Source of the DNA: Ophiosphaerella korrae
Taxonomy: Eukaryota; Ascomycota; Dothideomycetes; Pleosporales; Phaeosphaeriaceae
DNA length: 64,000 nt
Assembly: GCA_028456385.1 (NCBI GenBank)
Contig: JALNQF010000188.1
Location: forward strand, 19,384 to 83,383
Reading direction: 5' to 3'
The notes under the pieces are model-generated. The model was not told the origin of the DNA, searched no databases, and worked only from the letters and a program-made list of their open reading frames with translations. Positions within the stretch are counted from its first letter, which is position 1. The number at the start of each line of letters is the position of its first letter. Of the stretch, positions 1 through 12,654 are shown piece by piece. A program made the translations under genes and the position numbers.

Positions 1-3000
1 TAGTTTTATAATAAAGTCTATTATAATAACTCCTTATAGTTATTCTAGTACTTCTACTAGTTATAATATTCTATATAGTATATATCTATTATACTTATTC
101 TTATAGTATTCTATATAATCTTGTAGTACTTCTATTATTAGTTACTTTACCTTTAAAATATAGTAGTCTTGTAGTAGTCTATCTAATATTTTTTTAATTC
201 TTTAGTAACTATATACTAGTAATTTATAGAATTATCTTATAAATTCTCTCTATATCTTACTTAGAATATATATTCTTCTATATACTTAGGCGAATCCTTC
301 TTAGATTTCTAGTTTTTCTATTTCTTTAGATACTTTTTACGTTGTTTTCTAAATCTATTTATCTAGCTTACTACTTATTCTTTTAAGTATTACAGCTATC
401 TTAGGTATATTTAGGACTAAATATCTTTCTTTATTCTTAACTAAAACTATACTAGTAGTGCTTACTTCTTCTTATAAGTCTAGTCTTCTACTAAGGGCGT
501 CTATAAATTAATTATCTTTTCCTTTTGTATATATAATTTCTATATTAAATATTAATAGATACTCCTACTATCTTATATAGTATTATAATAGTTTCTTATT
601 AATTATAAATCTTATAAGATTTTTATAGTCTATATAAACCTTTATCTAATACTTTACTTCTTATAGGTATACTCTCTATTATTTAAATACTTTGTAGATT
701 ACTAGTATTTCTTTATTATAGATTAAGTAGTTAAGTTCTACTATTTTTATCTTCTTTAAGAAGTACTTAACTAAGTATTCTTTATTAGTTTCTAGGTCTT
801 TTTATATTAATACTATTCTATATACTAAGTTAGATATATCTGTTTTTACTATTACTAGTAAGTCTAGGTTATATATTCTAATAACTAGATTTTCTATAAA
901 CTTTCTTTTAATCTTATTAAATACTTTATTATATTCTTCTATCTATTTAAATAGCGTATCTTTCTTTATAAGTCTTTTTATTAGTTCTATATCTTTAGAC
1001 TATCTTATTATTAACTTTCTATAAAAGTTAGCTAGTCTATAAAATTACTATACCTCTTTTAGGTTCCTTAGTGTTAGCTATTTGTTAATTAACCTAATCT
1101 TTTCTAGATTAATCTTAATTTTTCCTAGTTTAATAATAAATCTAAGGAAATCTATTTTCTTTATATAGAACTTATACTTTCTTATTTTAAGAAATAGTTT
1201 ATTCTCTACTAGTTTCTCTAGTACTTTATATACGTGTTATACGTGTTCTTCTTCTATTTCTAAGAATATAAAGATATTATCTAAATATATAAATATAAAT
1301 ATATCTAAGTACTCTCTTAGTACTATATTAATCTTTTCTTAGAATACTACTAGTACGTTTATTAAACTAAATAGTATAACTAAATATTTATATAGTCTAT
1401 ACTATGTTCTAAACGCTATTTTCTATTTATTACCTTCTTTAATTCTAATTTAATAGTAGGCGTTTTAGATATCTAGTTTTATAAAGATTCTTACTCTTTA
1501 TAATCTATCTTATATTCTATCTATTTATAGTAGTAGGTATTAGTTTTTATTAGTAATTATATTAGTTTTCTTAAAATCTACGTAGAGCCTTTTATTACTT
1601 ATCCTCTTTTTATCTATTAATATTAGTCTATATACTACTAAGGATTTAGACTCTCTTATCTATCTTTTCTTTATTACGTTTTAGATAAATATTTACTTAA
1701 TTTTAGATTCTTCTTTTGTTTTTCTATAGACTAGGCTCTATCTTATGTCTTTACCTTCTTCTAGTTCTATTACTAAGTCTTATAGTTAATATTCTAGAAG
1801 GTAGTCTTTTAGCTCTATAAGTTATTTTTCCTATTTCTTATATTCTTTTAGGAATTCTCCTTTATATATACTTATATTAGCTTTTAGTATATCTATTTTA
1901 CTATAGCTAATTTATCTAGTTCTCTAATTAATTCTTAGGTTAGTTATCTATAACTATAGTATACTTAGTATAATATCTTATTTATTATTAATTGTTGTTA
2001 TATCTATAACTATGTTCTTAATTTCTAGTCTTTCTAACCTTAATATTAAAGGTACTATCTTAAACTATATAGGTTCTTAGAATAGTTTTCCTTTAATTAT
2101 ACTTAGTTATTAAGGATATTTCTTTATAGTATACTTTATTCCTTATATTTCTACAAACTTCTTTAATATAAAGTTCTTTATAGCTCTACTATTAATTATA
2201 AGTTATACCTTCTTTCTTTAGTATATACTTGTTTTTGTAATATATAAGCTTCTTATACCTTCTAGCTTTTCTTACTTTAGTAATTTATTAAACTATCTAT
2301 CTTTCTAAGGCTATAGCCTTATTTTAAGTTTATATATTTTATATTTTAGATATTTATTATTTATATACTTGTACTATAGTCTTCCTTAGACGTATTTCTT
2401 TATTAATTTTAATCCTAGCCTTACTACTAAGTATCTATCTTCTAGGATTATTTTCTATCCTTAGATATCTTCTACTATAATTACTCTTGTATAATTGTAG
2501 CCTCTTCTCTTTATAGGCTATACGTTATTATTTGCTTTAGAGTTTCTATATATAATACAATTCTTATCTAGGTATAATATCTATAATACTTTAAAATATA
2601 CTAGATATTCTAGGTCTATTATCTTATTATCCTCTTCCTAGTATTTATCTTTTCTAGGTATTTCTATTATTAAGATATAGTACACTACTAGTACTCTTAG
2701 TATATAGGCTTTATTAATCTATTACGTCTTTCTTATAAAGTATTACTACTCTTTTTATATAGGTATTCTTTCTACTATAACTATATATTACTTTATCTAT
2801 TCTTAAAATAGTATAAACTTTATTTCTTTAGGATTAGGTTCTTTCTAGTCTTTGTACGCCTCTTTTATACTTATAACTATTAAGTATATTTAAACAAATT
2901 TCTATTCTTTATTCTATTCCTCTATATCTATTATTGTATAGCTATTATAACTATATATTATTAGCTAGGCGTACTCTATACCCTTTATACTAACTTATCT

Positions 3001-4880
3001 CTTATTTCTTTATAGTTCTTTAGAGGTAGTTGTAGTAGTCTCTTTATCTAGTACTAGTCCTTTAGCCTAGATTAATAGTACTAGAGGCTCTTCCTCTTCT
3101 AAGTCTTCTATTAGTAGGTTTATTACTTATACTATTTCTTTTAGTTAAGCTTTTATTCTCTCTTTTATTATAGCTACTTTATATCTCTATTTCTATAGGA
3201 ACTATACTACTCTCTATTTACTAAAAAGATATATATAGTAGTTATTATTATAACAAAAGGTCTAGTAGAGTATTATGTATTATACTTTTTTACTCCTAGC
3301 TACTTTCTCCTAAGGTTTAGCCTATACTTATAGTGCTTCCTTCTTCTTCTTAGTTGTTTTTAACTAAGTCTCTTTTTTTAAGTCCTTACTTCTATAGTCT
3401 TTTACAAAGTGTCCTAGTTTCTTATATTTATAATATACTATATCCTTCTTCTTTTATAATTAGTAGTCTTTTATATAGTAGCCTTTCTTACTATAGTTAA
3501 AGTACGTAAAGTCTTTATTCTTCTTCTTCTTTTTATCTTTATTAGCGTTAAGGACTATTAGGTCTCTCTTATTATAATTCTAGGTATAACCTCTATATTT
3601 ATTCTTTCTCTATTCTTAAAGATTATTATTAATCTATATTGCCTATTACTTTAGGACTTCTAGTATCCTTAGTTTTTCTATATATATTATCTCGTATCTA
3701 ATTTTAGAGTTAAGTCCTTATTTAAATTGTAATATTAGGGCTAACTTGTTTTATTCTATATTTTGTAATAATTATTTAAATTATAATATATACTTAGGAA
3801 CACTCTAACTTTATATAAGCTTCTCTAGCTATTCTTTAGCTTATTAAGTAATATCTATATCTCTAAATACTACTCTTATTCGTTTAGTAAAGTACTTATA
3901 ACTTCTAAAAATAGCTCTAGTTTTATCCTTCTAGGTTATTAGTAAATACGTCGTGTAATTAGTCTAGTAAGGTTTATACTATCTTATTGCGTCTTCTTTA
4001 AAGTGTAATCTAATATATATTACTTTCTTCTCTTCTATATTAAAGTATAGTACTTATATATCTATCTAGAGTTATACTAATATAATAAAAGGTCTTAGTT
4101 TCTCCCTTTCTCTATTAAACTTCTTAAGTACAGGTATCTTAGGTAGTTTCTTTGTCGCACTTATTTCTAATCTTTAGGTAATTAGTTCTATCTAGTTCTA
4201 TCCTTAGATAATAGCTTTAATTTATGCCTCGTTCTATTTTACGTAATCTTATAGTTCCTTGTTCTATATTTCTAAGGTATTAATTACTATCTTTATATCT
4301 TCTTTATTGTTAATTAGCTAGTTAAGACGACCTTTAATTGTTTCCTATATAGTACTATCTAATTCTAGACTACTCCTAGGGGCTTTACCTAATTATTTAG
4401 TTAAACTTTCTACTATCGTGTTAGCTAGACTGTACGTTACTTACGCTTTACTTCTTGTAATAACTAAATTAGCAAAGTATTATAGGCTGCCTATTATTAA
4501 CTATAGGTACTTATATTAGGAGTTAGTAGATTAAGAGGTAATAATAAAAGCTCGTGTTAGGATCTATAATAACTATAAATAGTAGAAGATATTTTATAAC
4601 TATCTTATACTAGCGTTCTATAGTTAAAAGATTAAATTACTAATACTATCCTAATAATACGTATTCTACTAACTATATACTTATCGTAATCTATAATCTA
4701 TAGTTACTAAGACTAGTAGATTATAGATTATCTTAATCTATAATCTATAGTTACTAAGAGTTTATAGATTATAGATTAGCCTAGGTATCCTAGTTATGTG
4801 TAGTCTCCTAATTAAGGTTATTACCCCGCTCGTCCTATGCTTCGTTAGCGCCTAGATTAGGACTAATTAGTTCTATCTCG
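1..4880 (-). mobile_element. RIP-degraded Ty3/gypsy retrotransposon, copy A (gag-pol, cut by window start)
   Basis: Non-functional LTR-retrotransposon coding region read on the minus strand, from gag near 4.6 kb to the start of integrase at base 1. Two gag zinc knuckles are visible at about 3400-3500 with cysteines turned to tyrosine (YYKYKKLGHFVKDY and YFNYSKKGYYIKDY on the minus strand). The reverse-transcriptase YLDD motif is at about 1265-1300, now reading YLDN. The RNase H/connection remnant IDALSR is near 490-515. The DNA is extremely A+T-rich and full of TAA/TAG, as expected from RIP (C:G to T:A). The outer edge of gag near 4.7-4.9 kb is approximate and I found no clear LTR. Confidence 0.85.
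4675..4790. repeat. Short AT-rich palindromic repeats at the gypsy junction
   Basis: The block ATCTATAATCTATAGTTACTAAGA occurs twice (approximately), each followed by its partial inverse TAGATTATAGATTA, giving nested hairpins between the gag end of copy A and the start of copy B. It may be a degraded 5' untranslated or LTR-proximal repeat; the function is unknown. Confidence 0.5.
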
Positions 4881-4916
4881 ATTTCCTCTATTACACCTAT
4901 AACAAAAATAGTTTAA

Positions 4917-7660
4917 AAATATAGAACCTATAATAAGACTTATAAAGAAAGATATACTATTTAAATAGATAAAAGAATATAATAAAGTATTTAATAAGAT
5001 TAAGAGAAAGTTTATAGAAAACTTAGTTATTAGAATATATAATATAGACCTACTAGTAATAGTAAAAATAGACGTATCTAACTTAGTCTATAGAATAGTA
5101 CTAATACAAGAAAACCTAAAGACTAAAAAAAAAATACTTAGTTAAATACTTTTCTAAGAAAATAAAGCTAGTAGAGCTTAACTACTTAATTTATAATAAG
5201 GAAATACTAGTAATCTATAAAGTATTTAAGTAATAGAGAGTATACTTATAAAAAGTAAAATATAAGATAAAAGTTTATATAGACTATAAAAACTTTATAA
5301 GATTTATAATAAATAAAGACTTATTATAATACTATATAAGATAGTAGAAATTCTTATTAATATTTAACTTATAAATTATATATATAAAAGAAAAAGATAA
5401 TTAATTTATAGACGCCTTTAGTAGAAGACTAGACTTATAAGAAGAAGTAAATACTACTAGTATAGTTCTAGTATAGTATAAAGAAGGATATCTAGTCTTA
5501 AATATACTTAAAATAGCTATAATACTTAAAAGAAAGAATAGTAAGCTAGATAAATAGATTTAGAAAATAACGTAAGAAGTATCTAAAGAAATAAAAAAAC
5601 TAGAAACCTAAGAAGGATTTATATAAGCCTATAAGAAGATATATATCTTAAAGAAGATATAGAGAGAATTTATATAATAATTCTATAAATTACTAGTATA
5701 TAGATACTAAAAGATTAATAAAACCTTAGATAGACTACTATAAGATTACTATATTCTAAGAGTAAGATAAATAGTAATAGAAGTACTATAAAACTATATA
5801 GAATACTAAAAGAATAAGTATAGTAGATATATACTATATAAGATATTATAACTAGTAAAAGTACTAGAATAACTATAGAGAGTTATTATAATAGACTTTA
5901 TTACAAAGTTACTTAAGTTAAAAGACCTAATATTAGGAGTTAAATATAATAGAATCCTAATAATAGTAGATAAGCTTATAAAGTACTTATACTTTAGACT
6001 ATATAAAGAAAAAAGTAGGATAGAGATTACTATATACTAGGTTCTAGGAACTATAATTAGCTAATATAGACTTCTAGATAAAATTATTATAGATAGAGAT
6101 ATAAGATTTATATTAAAACTATAGGGAATAATAATAGAGTAATTAGGAATATAATATATAATATCTACTATATATTACTTATAAATAGATAGACAATTAG
6201 AATAAATAAATTAGATAGTAGAATAGTACTTAAGATACTACCTTAACTATAACTACAATAACTAGGTATAGCTACTACCTATAGTATAGTTAGTATATAG
6301 TAGCGTAAAGAATATAGTAATAGAAGTATTACCTTTCTTTATAAACTATAGATTTAACTCTAATATATACTAAATACTAAGAACTAAAGTATTTTAGTCT
6401 CTAAGAAGAAAAAACTTTACTAAAAGACTTAGAGATATATATAATTAATTAAGATAAGATATAGAATTCCTATATAGTTAAATAGCTAAGTACTATAATA
6501 AAAAATACTAGAAGGGACCCTAATTTAGAGAAAGAGAAAAAGTATAGTTAGTTAGAAGAAATATAAAAAGTAAATAACTAAGTTTAAAACTAGATTACGT
6601 TAAAATAGGACTATATAAGATTAAGAAGAAAATTACGCTAGTTATATTTAAACTAAAACTACTAAGTAAAATAAAGATATACTTAACCTTTTACTTAGCG
6701 CTACTTAAGATAGTACTATAAAACGTAAAACTACAAGTATATAAAGTAGATATATATAGAGAATAAGAAGAATAAGAAGTTAAAGAAATCCTAGTATACT
6801 AATTCTATAATAGAAGAAACTACTATTTAGTAAAATAGATAAGTATAAACAAGAAAAGGTAACTATAAGAAGATATATAGGAACTAGAAAATAACCTTAA
6901 CTACTCTAAGAAACTAAAGGAGTTCTAAAATTAAAACCTTCTAGAGCGCCTTATAGTAAACTAAGAAAATTAGTACTACTAATAATAAATAGAGAGACGC
7001 TAAGAACGTCTAATATAATAGGAGCTAGAGTAGCCTCTACTACGTCCTTAAGGTCTATTTTAGCTTCTAAGGTATAAGACTATTTAGATAATTTAGTATT
7101 ATTATAAGCCTTTATCTTATAAAGATACTTAATATAAGAATAAAGATCTACTAGCTTATAAAGAGTTAGCTTATACTTAGCCTTAGCTTCTATAAGCTAT
7201 AATAATAGTATCTCTTAAGCTTAGTTAATAGCTTACCCTATATAATTTAGTAAGAAGAGACTATATAGAAATTAAGTACTTATACTTAGTAAGAGAAATA
7301 CTTAAAAGAGTATACTTATACTAAATATTAGTAAGAATATACTTATTATAGTGTTTACTATCCTTTAAAGATACAAGATAAGTAAGCTTTAATTAAGTAT
7401 AATAAAAGTAGAGAAATATTTTAACCTTATTACAAGTAATATAAGTAATAAGAAGGAGTTTATTATAGTTAAAACGAGAAGATATAAAGAATAATAAGGA
7501 ATTAGAAATAAATAAGGAAACTAGACTAATAACCCTAGGCCTAGGGTAAGGAAATAAGAATCTACCTAAAGAGGGGAATAGTATTATAGCTATAACAAGG
7601 GAAAACTAACTTAAGCTAATTAGCCCTACTATAGATAACAATAGTATATATAATCTATAG
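4917..7660 (+). mobile_element. RIP-degraded Ty3/gypsy retrotransposon, copy B (RT end to integrase)
   Basis: A second gypsy copy in the opposite orientation, starting abruptly inside the reverse-transcriptase/RNase H region. Bases 4917-5910 are the inverted counterpart of bases 1-987 of copy A. Visible landmarks on the plus strand are the DAFSRRLD connection motif at about 5410-5440, an integrase zinc-binding remnant (INKTLDRLL...DYY) at about 5705-5750, and the integrase core starting DFITKLL at about 5892 with VDKLIKY near 5965. Stops occur every few codons. The 3' limit is uncertain: recognisable integrase fades after about 6.5 kb and the rest to ~7.66 kb is AT-rich with no assigned domain. 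Confidence 0.8.
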
Positions 7661-7698
7661 GGTAACAAACTTAACTAAGAAGCTAACTATAATAGGGA

Positions 7699-7804
7699 TA
7701 CGTAATAAATTTGCAATTCGCAATCTTAGTAAACACAAAGTATAAAGCTAAGCACGTAATAAATTTGCGATTCGCGATCTTAGTAAACACAAAGCACGAA
7801 GCTA
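7699..7804. repeat. 52-bp tandem duplication with RIP-type divergence
   Basis: Two 52-bp copies (7699-7750 and 7753-7804) are separated by two bases. They differ at six positions, and every difference is a transition in which the left copy has T or A where the right copy has C or G. This is a small internal record of the C:G to T:A mutation that shaped the region. Confidence 0.85.
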
Positions 7805-9424
7805 GCTAAGAGACCTAGGTATATAGTTAGTAGCAATGCACATCATTAAGATAGTATCGGCAATCTAATCTTTAACCTAGAACGCTAATACTTGACATTG
7901 TACACACAAATCAACTATTGTTTATAGTTATTGCTGATTACTACACGGACTTTTGTTATCAACTCTCAATCCACCAACAACCCAAAGGTCATTAGGAAGT
8001 CGACCCTAGTGCACCCGTTACAGTCCTATTACTATACTAAAAGCGACAACAGATCTCGCCAAAATAGACGATTAGGTTATGTCGCAAGTGCGTATTGGTA
8101 TATATATACTAGTCTAGGCAGCAGAATACTAAGCTTGAGTGAGCTCGAGCTCCTATTTTGCTGCGCAACAGGTTACTATTCGCATTTTCTTTGAATAGCT
8201 TAAGGCCGCAGGGAGGATTTTGTTTGTAACGGAGATAGGATAGCTAGAACATGTTTAGAGCGCGATTAAATCGTGTTTTAGTTAACTTACATAGCTATCG
8301 AGAATTCCTAGCATCGTGTTGAGTATTAGTAGAACGTGTTGTGAACGTGTTGTAGAATCTTGTTGGTGCTAGGTTGAGCTCGCTCAGAGCTGCGCACGCG
8401 CTAACTGCAGTTTGGCGTAGTCATCACATATATAGCCTAGCGCTATTTCCATGGCATCCTCGGCTAACCCATGGTTAGATGACATGCACACCTCGAGACC
8501 TTCAATGCGACCATCGTGAGTGTTTAGATATGCTTGTAGAGAATAGTAGGTGTGTACGCAATGATAATTAAATTGAGGATAGAAACTATTTACTGTTCTT
8601 GGTTGCTTCCTTTGGTGCGCAGTCCTCGGAGTTGAGTCGAGTCCTCGCCACCCCCCCGCCCGGCGCATACAACTCATTGAGGCGCTGTACTGCCTTCTTC
8701 AGGCACGTCCAAAGCGGTCGATCTTTTCAGAAGAAAAAGATCAAAAACATACAACAGTGGGGATTTACCAGTGGTCACCCACCTGACTACTAGCAGTAAC
8801 TGGTTTCACGTTGGCTGCCCTCGAATAATCGTGATGGGGCACGTCGTGGTATATGAGGTTGTCCAGCCTATAGCTGTTCCTAATGTAGTGATAATCGATG
8901 CCAGCGATATGACCTTGAAAGCGTGTAATGAGCAGCTGCTGACAGTGCGTAGTATGCGATAAACATATCCTCCCACAAGAGCCGCCCACAATTGTTGAGT
9001 CCACAATTGTCGATAACATGGAGGTACAGCCGTTCATCGTCATGAATTTTCACTGGCTGTGTTCTACACGTCCTACATCCTCGTCCTTACCTTTCGTACT
9101 CAATAATCTATCATGTTTTGTCGGCATCGTTGATGCTGGCTCCGGGACGATGTCAAAGATTGCCTCTTGTATGCCATATCTCACTAAATACGTCTCTTAT
9201 GAGTCGAAAAACTAGTTGCAGAAGACCGCTCACCACCAGTGTACAGTGAAATATGCTCCGCCACGATTGCAAAGTCAGGATGCAGTCCCTAGCGCCCCGA
9301 GTTTGACAAAGACTGTAAACCGAGAACGTACCGATGATGTTTACAAGGCGGCTAACAAATCGAAACATAGGATACATAAACAGTCGCTGCTACATGCATA
9401 TGAAGAGAGGACTCTAGCGGCAAG
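7805..9424. other. No recognisable gene
   Basis: Base composition returns to normal after about 7.8 kb. Only short open frames are present (for example 7931-8194 plus, 8384-8677 minus) and none has recognisable motifs or convincing splice partners. The stretch just before 9425 may hold decayed N-terminal sequence of the following DUF3435-type pseudogene. Confidence 0.5.
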
Positions 9425-11283
9425 ATGATGGACACAACTGTACTCAAACCATTCAACCTCACTACACTTCCTCCGCTTTCTGCTTACAACTTTGGGCCGC
9501 TAAAACCCCAGACACGTGACCATGACCTACATGAGCTTTTCGCGTTCATCTGGATGCAAGACACTGAAGCGTTTGATCATCCCCGGTATCGTCTACAGAT
9601 CGCGTTGGCCATTCTCCTCTTTTACCACCTCGGCCTACATCCTAGTGTCGCCTTAAGTGAAGGTCTCTATTACCGAGATACCAAGATACTACTAAAGAAA
9701 CAGAACAACACTGTTCGTGTCATCTTTGATATGCCTAGAGGATAGGGAAAAGTTCCCTAGATCAAAAAATTGGCGTGGGTATGTATGCACAAACGTTATT
9801 ATGAGCGGCTGGCTGATTTCCCCAAGGAGAACTATGACCCTCGCACACTCACCAGGCCATCGCCAAATCTGTCCAGTGACGCTGTTTCTTGCCCTAGCAA
9901 TAGCTGACAGCACCATCGAAGGTGTGAATTCTAGCGACGATTTATCGTCCCTAGTTGATCGAGAATGGTCTGATTGCATAACACTTCCATGCAATCCCAA
10001 TGCCGGCCATCTCCCAGTGCTACGACGTACTTCCGGCAAATCTAAGGCCATTTCTTCGTGCGCGATCAAGCCATCAGCTTTACATAAGATGACACTAGCG
10101 CAAATAGCAAGGGCTGGGCACGAAAACACCTTCACTGATCTATTACAGGATGTAAGGATGAGTTCATAGAGAGAAAAAAGACGTATGTAGCTCCCTTTTA
10201 GGTCTTTGAGACAAATCTTACTATTTCAGGCTTCGATCAGGAAAAGCCAATGCTCCTACGGCTGCATTTGATTGGGAGAGGGCAAGCCATAAGTGTTTCA
10301 GAGTTGCTCGGCCACGTCCTGGATATTAAAACGACGCAACCAATCTATCCTGTAATCAAATTAAGGCCGCTCAAGAGTATTCCAGATGTTGTAAAGATCT
10401 AGCTGAAATACGACCTTACGAGATACACTGTCATATCCTGTCTTAATAGCGCACGCTTGAGCTACGATTATGTATTAGATATACTTTTGCCCTTCGTGAA
10501 TGCTGCTGCTGCCGTAATGCTGGAACTATACTACGTAGACGCCGTGCCGGATACTGATGGACGATGCCAACGCTGCGGACTATATCTTGCATGGTAATGT
10601 GCTTGCGTAATGACTATTCGTCTATGACTGACTTCAATAGGATTCCGATGAAGACTTATTTACTTAAATGCTTGTAGAAGTATAAAAATCGCCAGGCTTT
10701 GAAGCAACTTATGATAGCTATGTAGAATCAGGACTGGGCTTGCAAATGGACGGCATGCACCCTCGATTCCTGTTCGAACCTAGAGTTTGCCGCGGCGCAC
10801 ATGAGTGAGCACCTACAGGGCTGGCCTCTCGATGTGAGTGGCAAGAGTGTTATCAAACATTCAAGGATCCTGACGCGCTTTACGATTATCTTCTTCAAGA
10901 TCACGGAGTGCATATACAAACTATTATACCTACAAATGCAAAGTTCTGTATCGAGTGTGCGGAGTGGGTCTTGAGCAAACTCGATTGGACCTAGTATGAG
11001 TTATATTATGTGCAAAACCCTCATAGGATATACGGCCCGATAATTATTGATGGCATACTCGCGGCACCTCGCAGATATCCGTACCGCTCCACCTTCCTGC
11101 AAATGGATAATTATACCCAGTACATCAGTTATGTTGGGAGCTATATTGACAAGGAAGCGGACAGTTACTTATTGTTAGGATGCCTACATCCGACTTGCGG
11201 GCAGGAAGCGGGCAGGAAGCCTACAGGAAGGGAGACTTAAAAACTCATCTCAAGGTCTTCCATGCTACCCCCCCTCCGTGAGT
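9425..11283 (+). pseudogene. Decayed FluG-domain/DUF3435 gene with C2H2-type tail
   Basis: The first segment (9425-9745) has the DUF3435 look: HDLHELFAFIWMQDTEAF, then RLQIALAILLFYHLGLHPSV and a YRDTKILLKK strand. A frameshift near 9740 leads into 9746-10151 (ICPVTLFLALAIAD, then LPVLRRT). Later pieces are split by stops: a CQRCG motif near 10575, a CKWTACTLDSC...AHMSEHL finger-like motif near 10740-10815, FCIECAEWVLSKLDWT near 10945-10990, and the terminal CLHPTCG with LKTHLKVFHATPP near 11170-11270. The order matches full-length fungal FluG-type proteins with zinc-finger tails. DUF3435 proteins are tyrosine-recombinase relatives, and the captains of Starship elements belong to the same superfamily. 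Several frameshifts and stops make this copy dead. Confidence 0.75.
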
Positions 11284-11796
11284 CTGACACATCATATATC
11301 ATAATGGAAGAGCTTGCAGACTAGTTGGCTGGAATGCAGGAAGGGTGGTGACGATCTATTGATCTGGATAATCACCTGTGCCGGCAATCGTGGGATAATG
11401 TTCCTCCCCGCATGCTGCAGGACTCACCAGTGCCAAAAAAGGATTGTTTAACATGGCGGTGACTGAGAAGGTGGTGCGGTCGATTGGGATGATTGTGTGG
11501 TTGATTAGGAAGATGGTTTAGTTAGTTGGGAATTTGGTTGAGATGATAATACGGTCGACTGGACTTGGCTGTCGTGTTGGTGATATAGAGGATACTAGAG
11601 TCAAGAGTCTCCGTGTTCAAGGTCATGCGAAATCTAGGTAGTACCTTCTATTAATATGATTTTCTACTTGCTGAGTGTAAGCCATTATGCCAGGAACTCA
11701 TGCCAACGCTTCTACTCAACTCTTCCGCTCGAACGAGTTCATAGGATGCTGATACACGTTGCCAAGGAGGCGCCAACGGTGTTCAAAGGGCTAAGC
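11284..11796. other. Intergenic, nothing recognised
   Basis: Purine-rich, GGTGG/GATTGG-rich stretch (about 11450-11580) with no open frame that resembles a protein. Confidence 0.5.
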
Positions 11797-12646
11797 TCAT
11801 TCATCTGGCTGCATAGCATCGTACTCTGCCTTGAGGGCTACGATGACGTCCTGTGCGGATCTAAATCGGCGCTCAATGCAGCATCCTGAGATGATTTCTC
11901 CAAATTGCACACCAGATAGGTCCGGAAATTCACCTTGATTGAATAGCTCCCTTACACGTTGACTATATATAAATCTGCTCTCACCTTGGGGCGCTGGGCC
12001 TTTATAGAAAGGATACTGGCAAGTGTTGATGATATAGAGGAGTATGCCTAAGCCGAACACATCAACTTGCTCCGACCAAAGATCAGTCGTCTTTGGGTCG
12101 AAAAAGGGATAATCAGGGAGCGTTTTGCCGTTTAAATCTAGATCGCGGCATCTAGAACCACCAAAGTCGGCGAGAATTAGGTTTGTAGTCTGGTCGACCT
12201 GATGGACAAGCACATTAAAGGTGCTCAGATTCATGTGGATGATGCCTTTCTTATGGAGGTGCGCGACTGCTTCAGTGGTCTGAAGGCTCCATATTCTTCG
12301 TAAAGCGTAGTCGATTTCAGTATGGCTGTCGATGTAAGACTAAAGGTTCCCACAATTCGCCTCATCAAGTAAAAGTCCCTCATTCATGTCTTGATCCCTC
12401 CTGAAGAGTCCATAGTATCTAGTACCATAGATTAGGAGTGTCTAGTTGTCCATTAAGTATAGGTACACACCGAATAATTTGAGGATGTGGGCCTAGCCTC
12501 TTGAGAATCTGTCTCTCTATGGTGAAAGCAAGCTTATATTCGACAAGCTCTTTTTCGGAGCATGAACTTCGTGGCGATTTATAAACAAGGCCGTTCATCA
12601 AACGATAGACAATGGATGTGCGCCCTTCAGCACTAATAACATCCAT
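11797..12646 (-). pseudogene. Broken protein-kinase-like gene
   Basis: The amino lobe is at 12646-12419, with VYRLMNGLVYKSPR (ATP-anchoring Lys region) and ERQILKRLGPHPQI (helix C region). A frameshift just before 12419 is followed by the hinge and catalytic loop in a second frame. That segment has one TAG inside the hinge (around 12343), then HLHKKGIIHMNLSTFNVLV at about 12260-12205. The carboxy lobe (to 11797) has LADFGGS and SEQVDVFGLGILLYII. The HRD motif reads HMN, so the catalytic Asp is lost as well. Small single-domain kinases of this type, often fragmented, are common in repeat-rich parts of filamentous ascomycete genomes. A pseudogene is the safest reading. Confidence 0.8.
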
Positions 12647-12654
12647 GATGATGG

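Noticed and set aside
9692..10135. 147-aa minus-strand frame
   Set aside because: Antisense shadow of the DUF3435 pseudogene segment 9746-10151.
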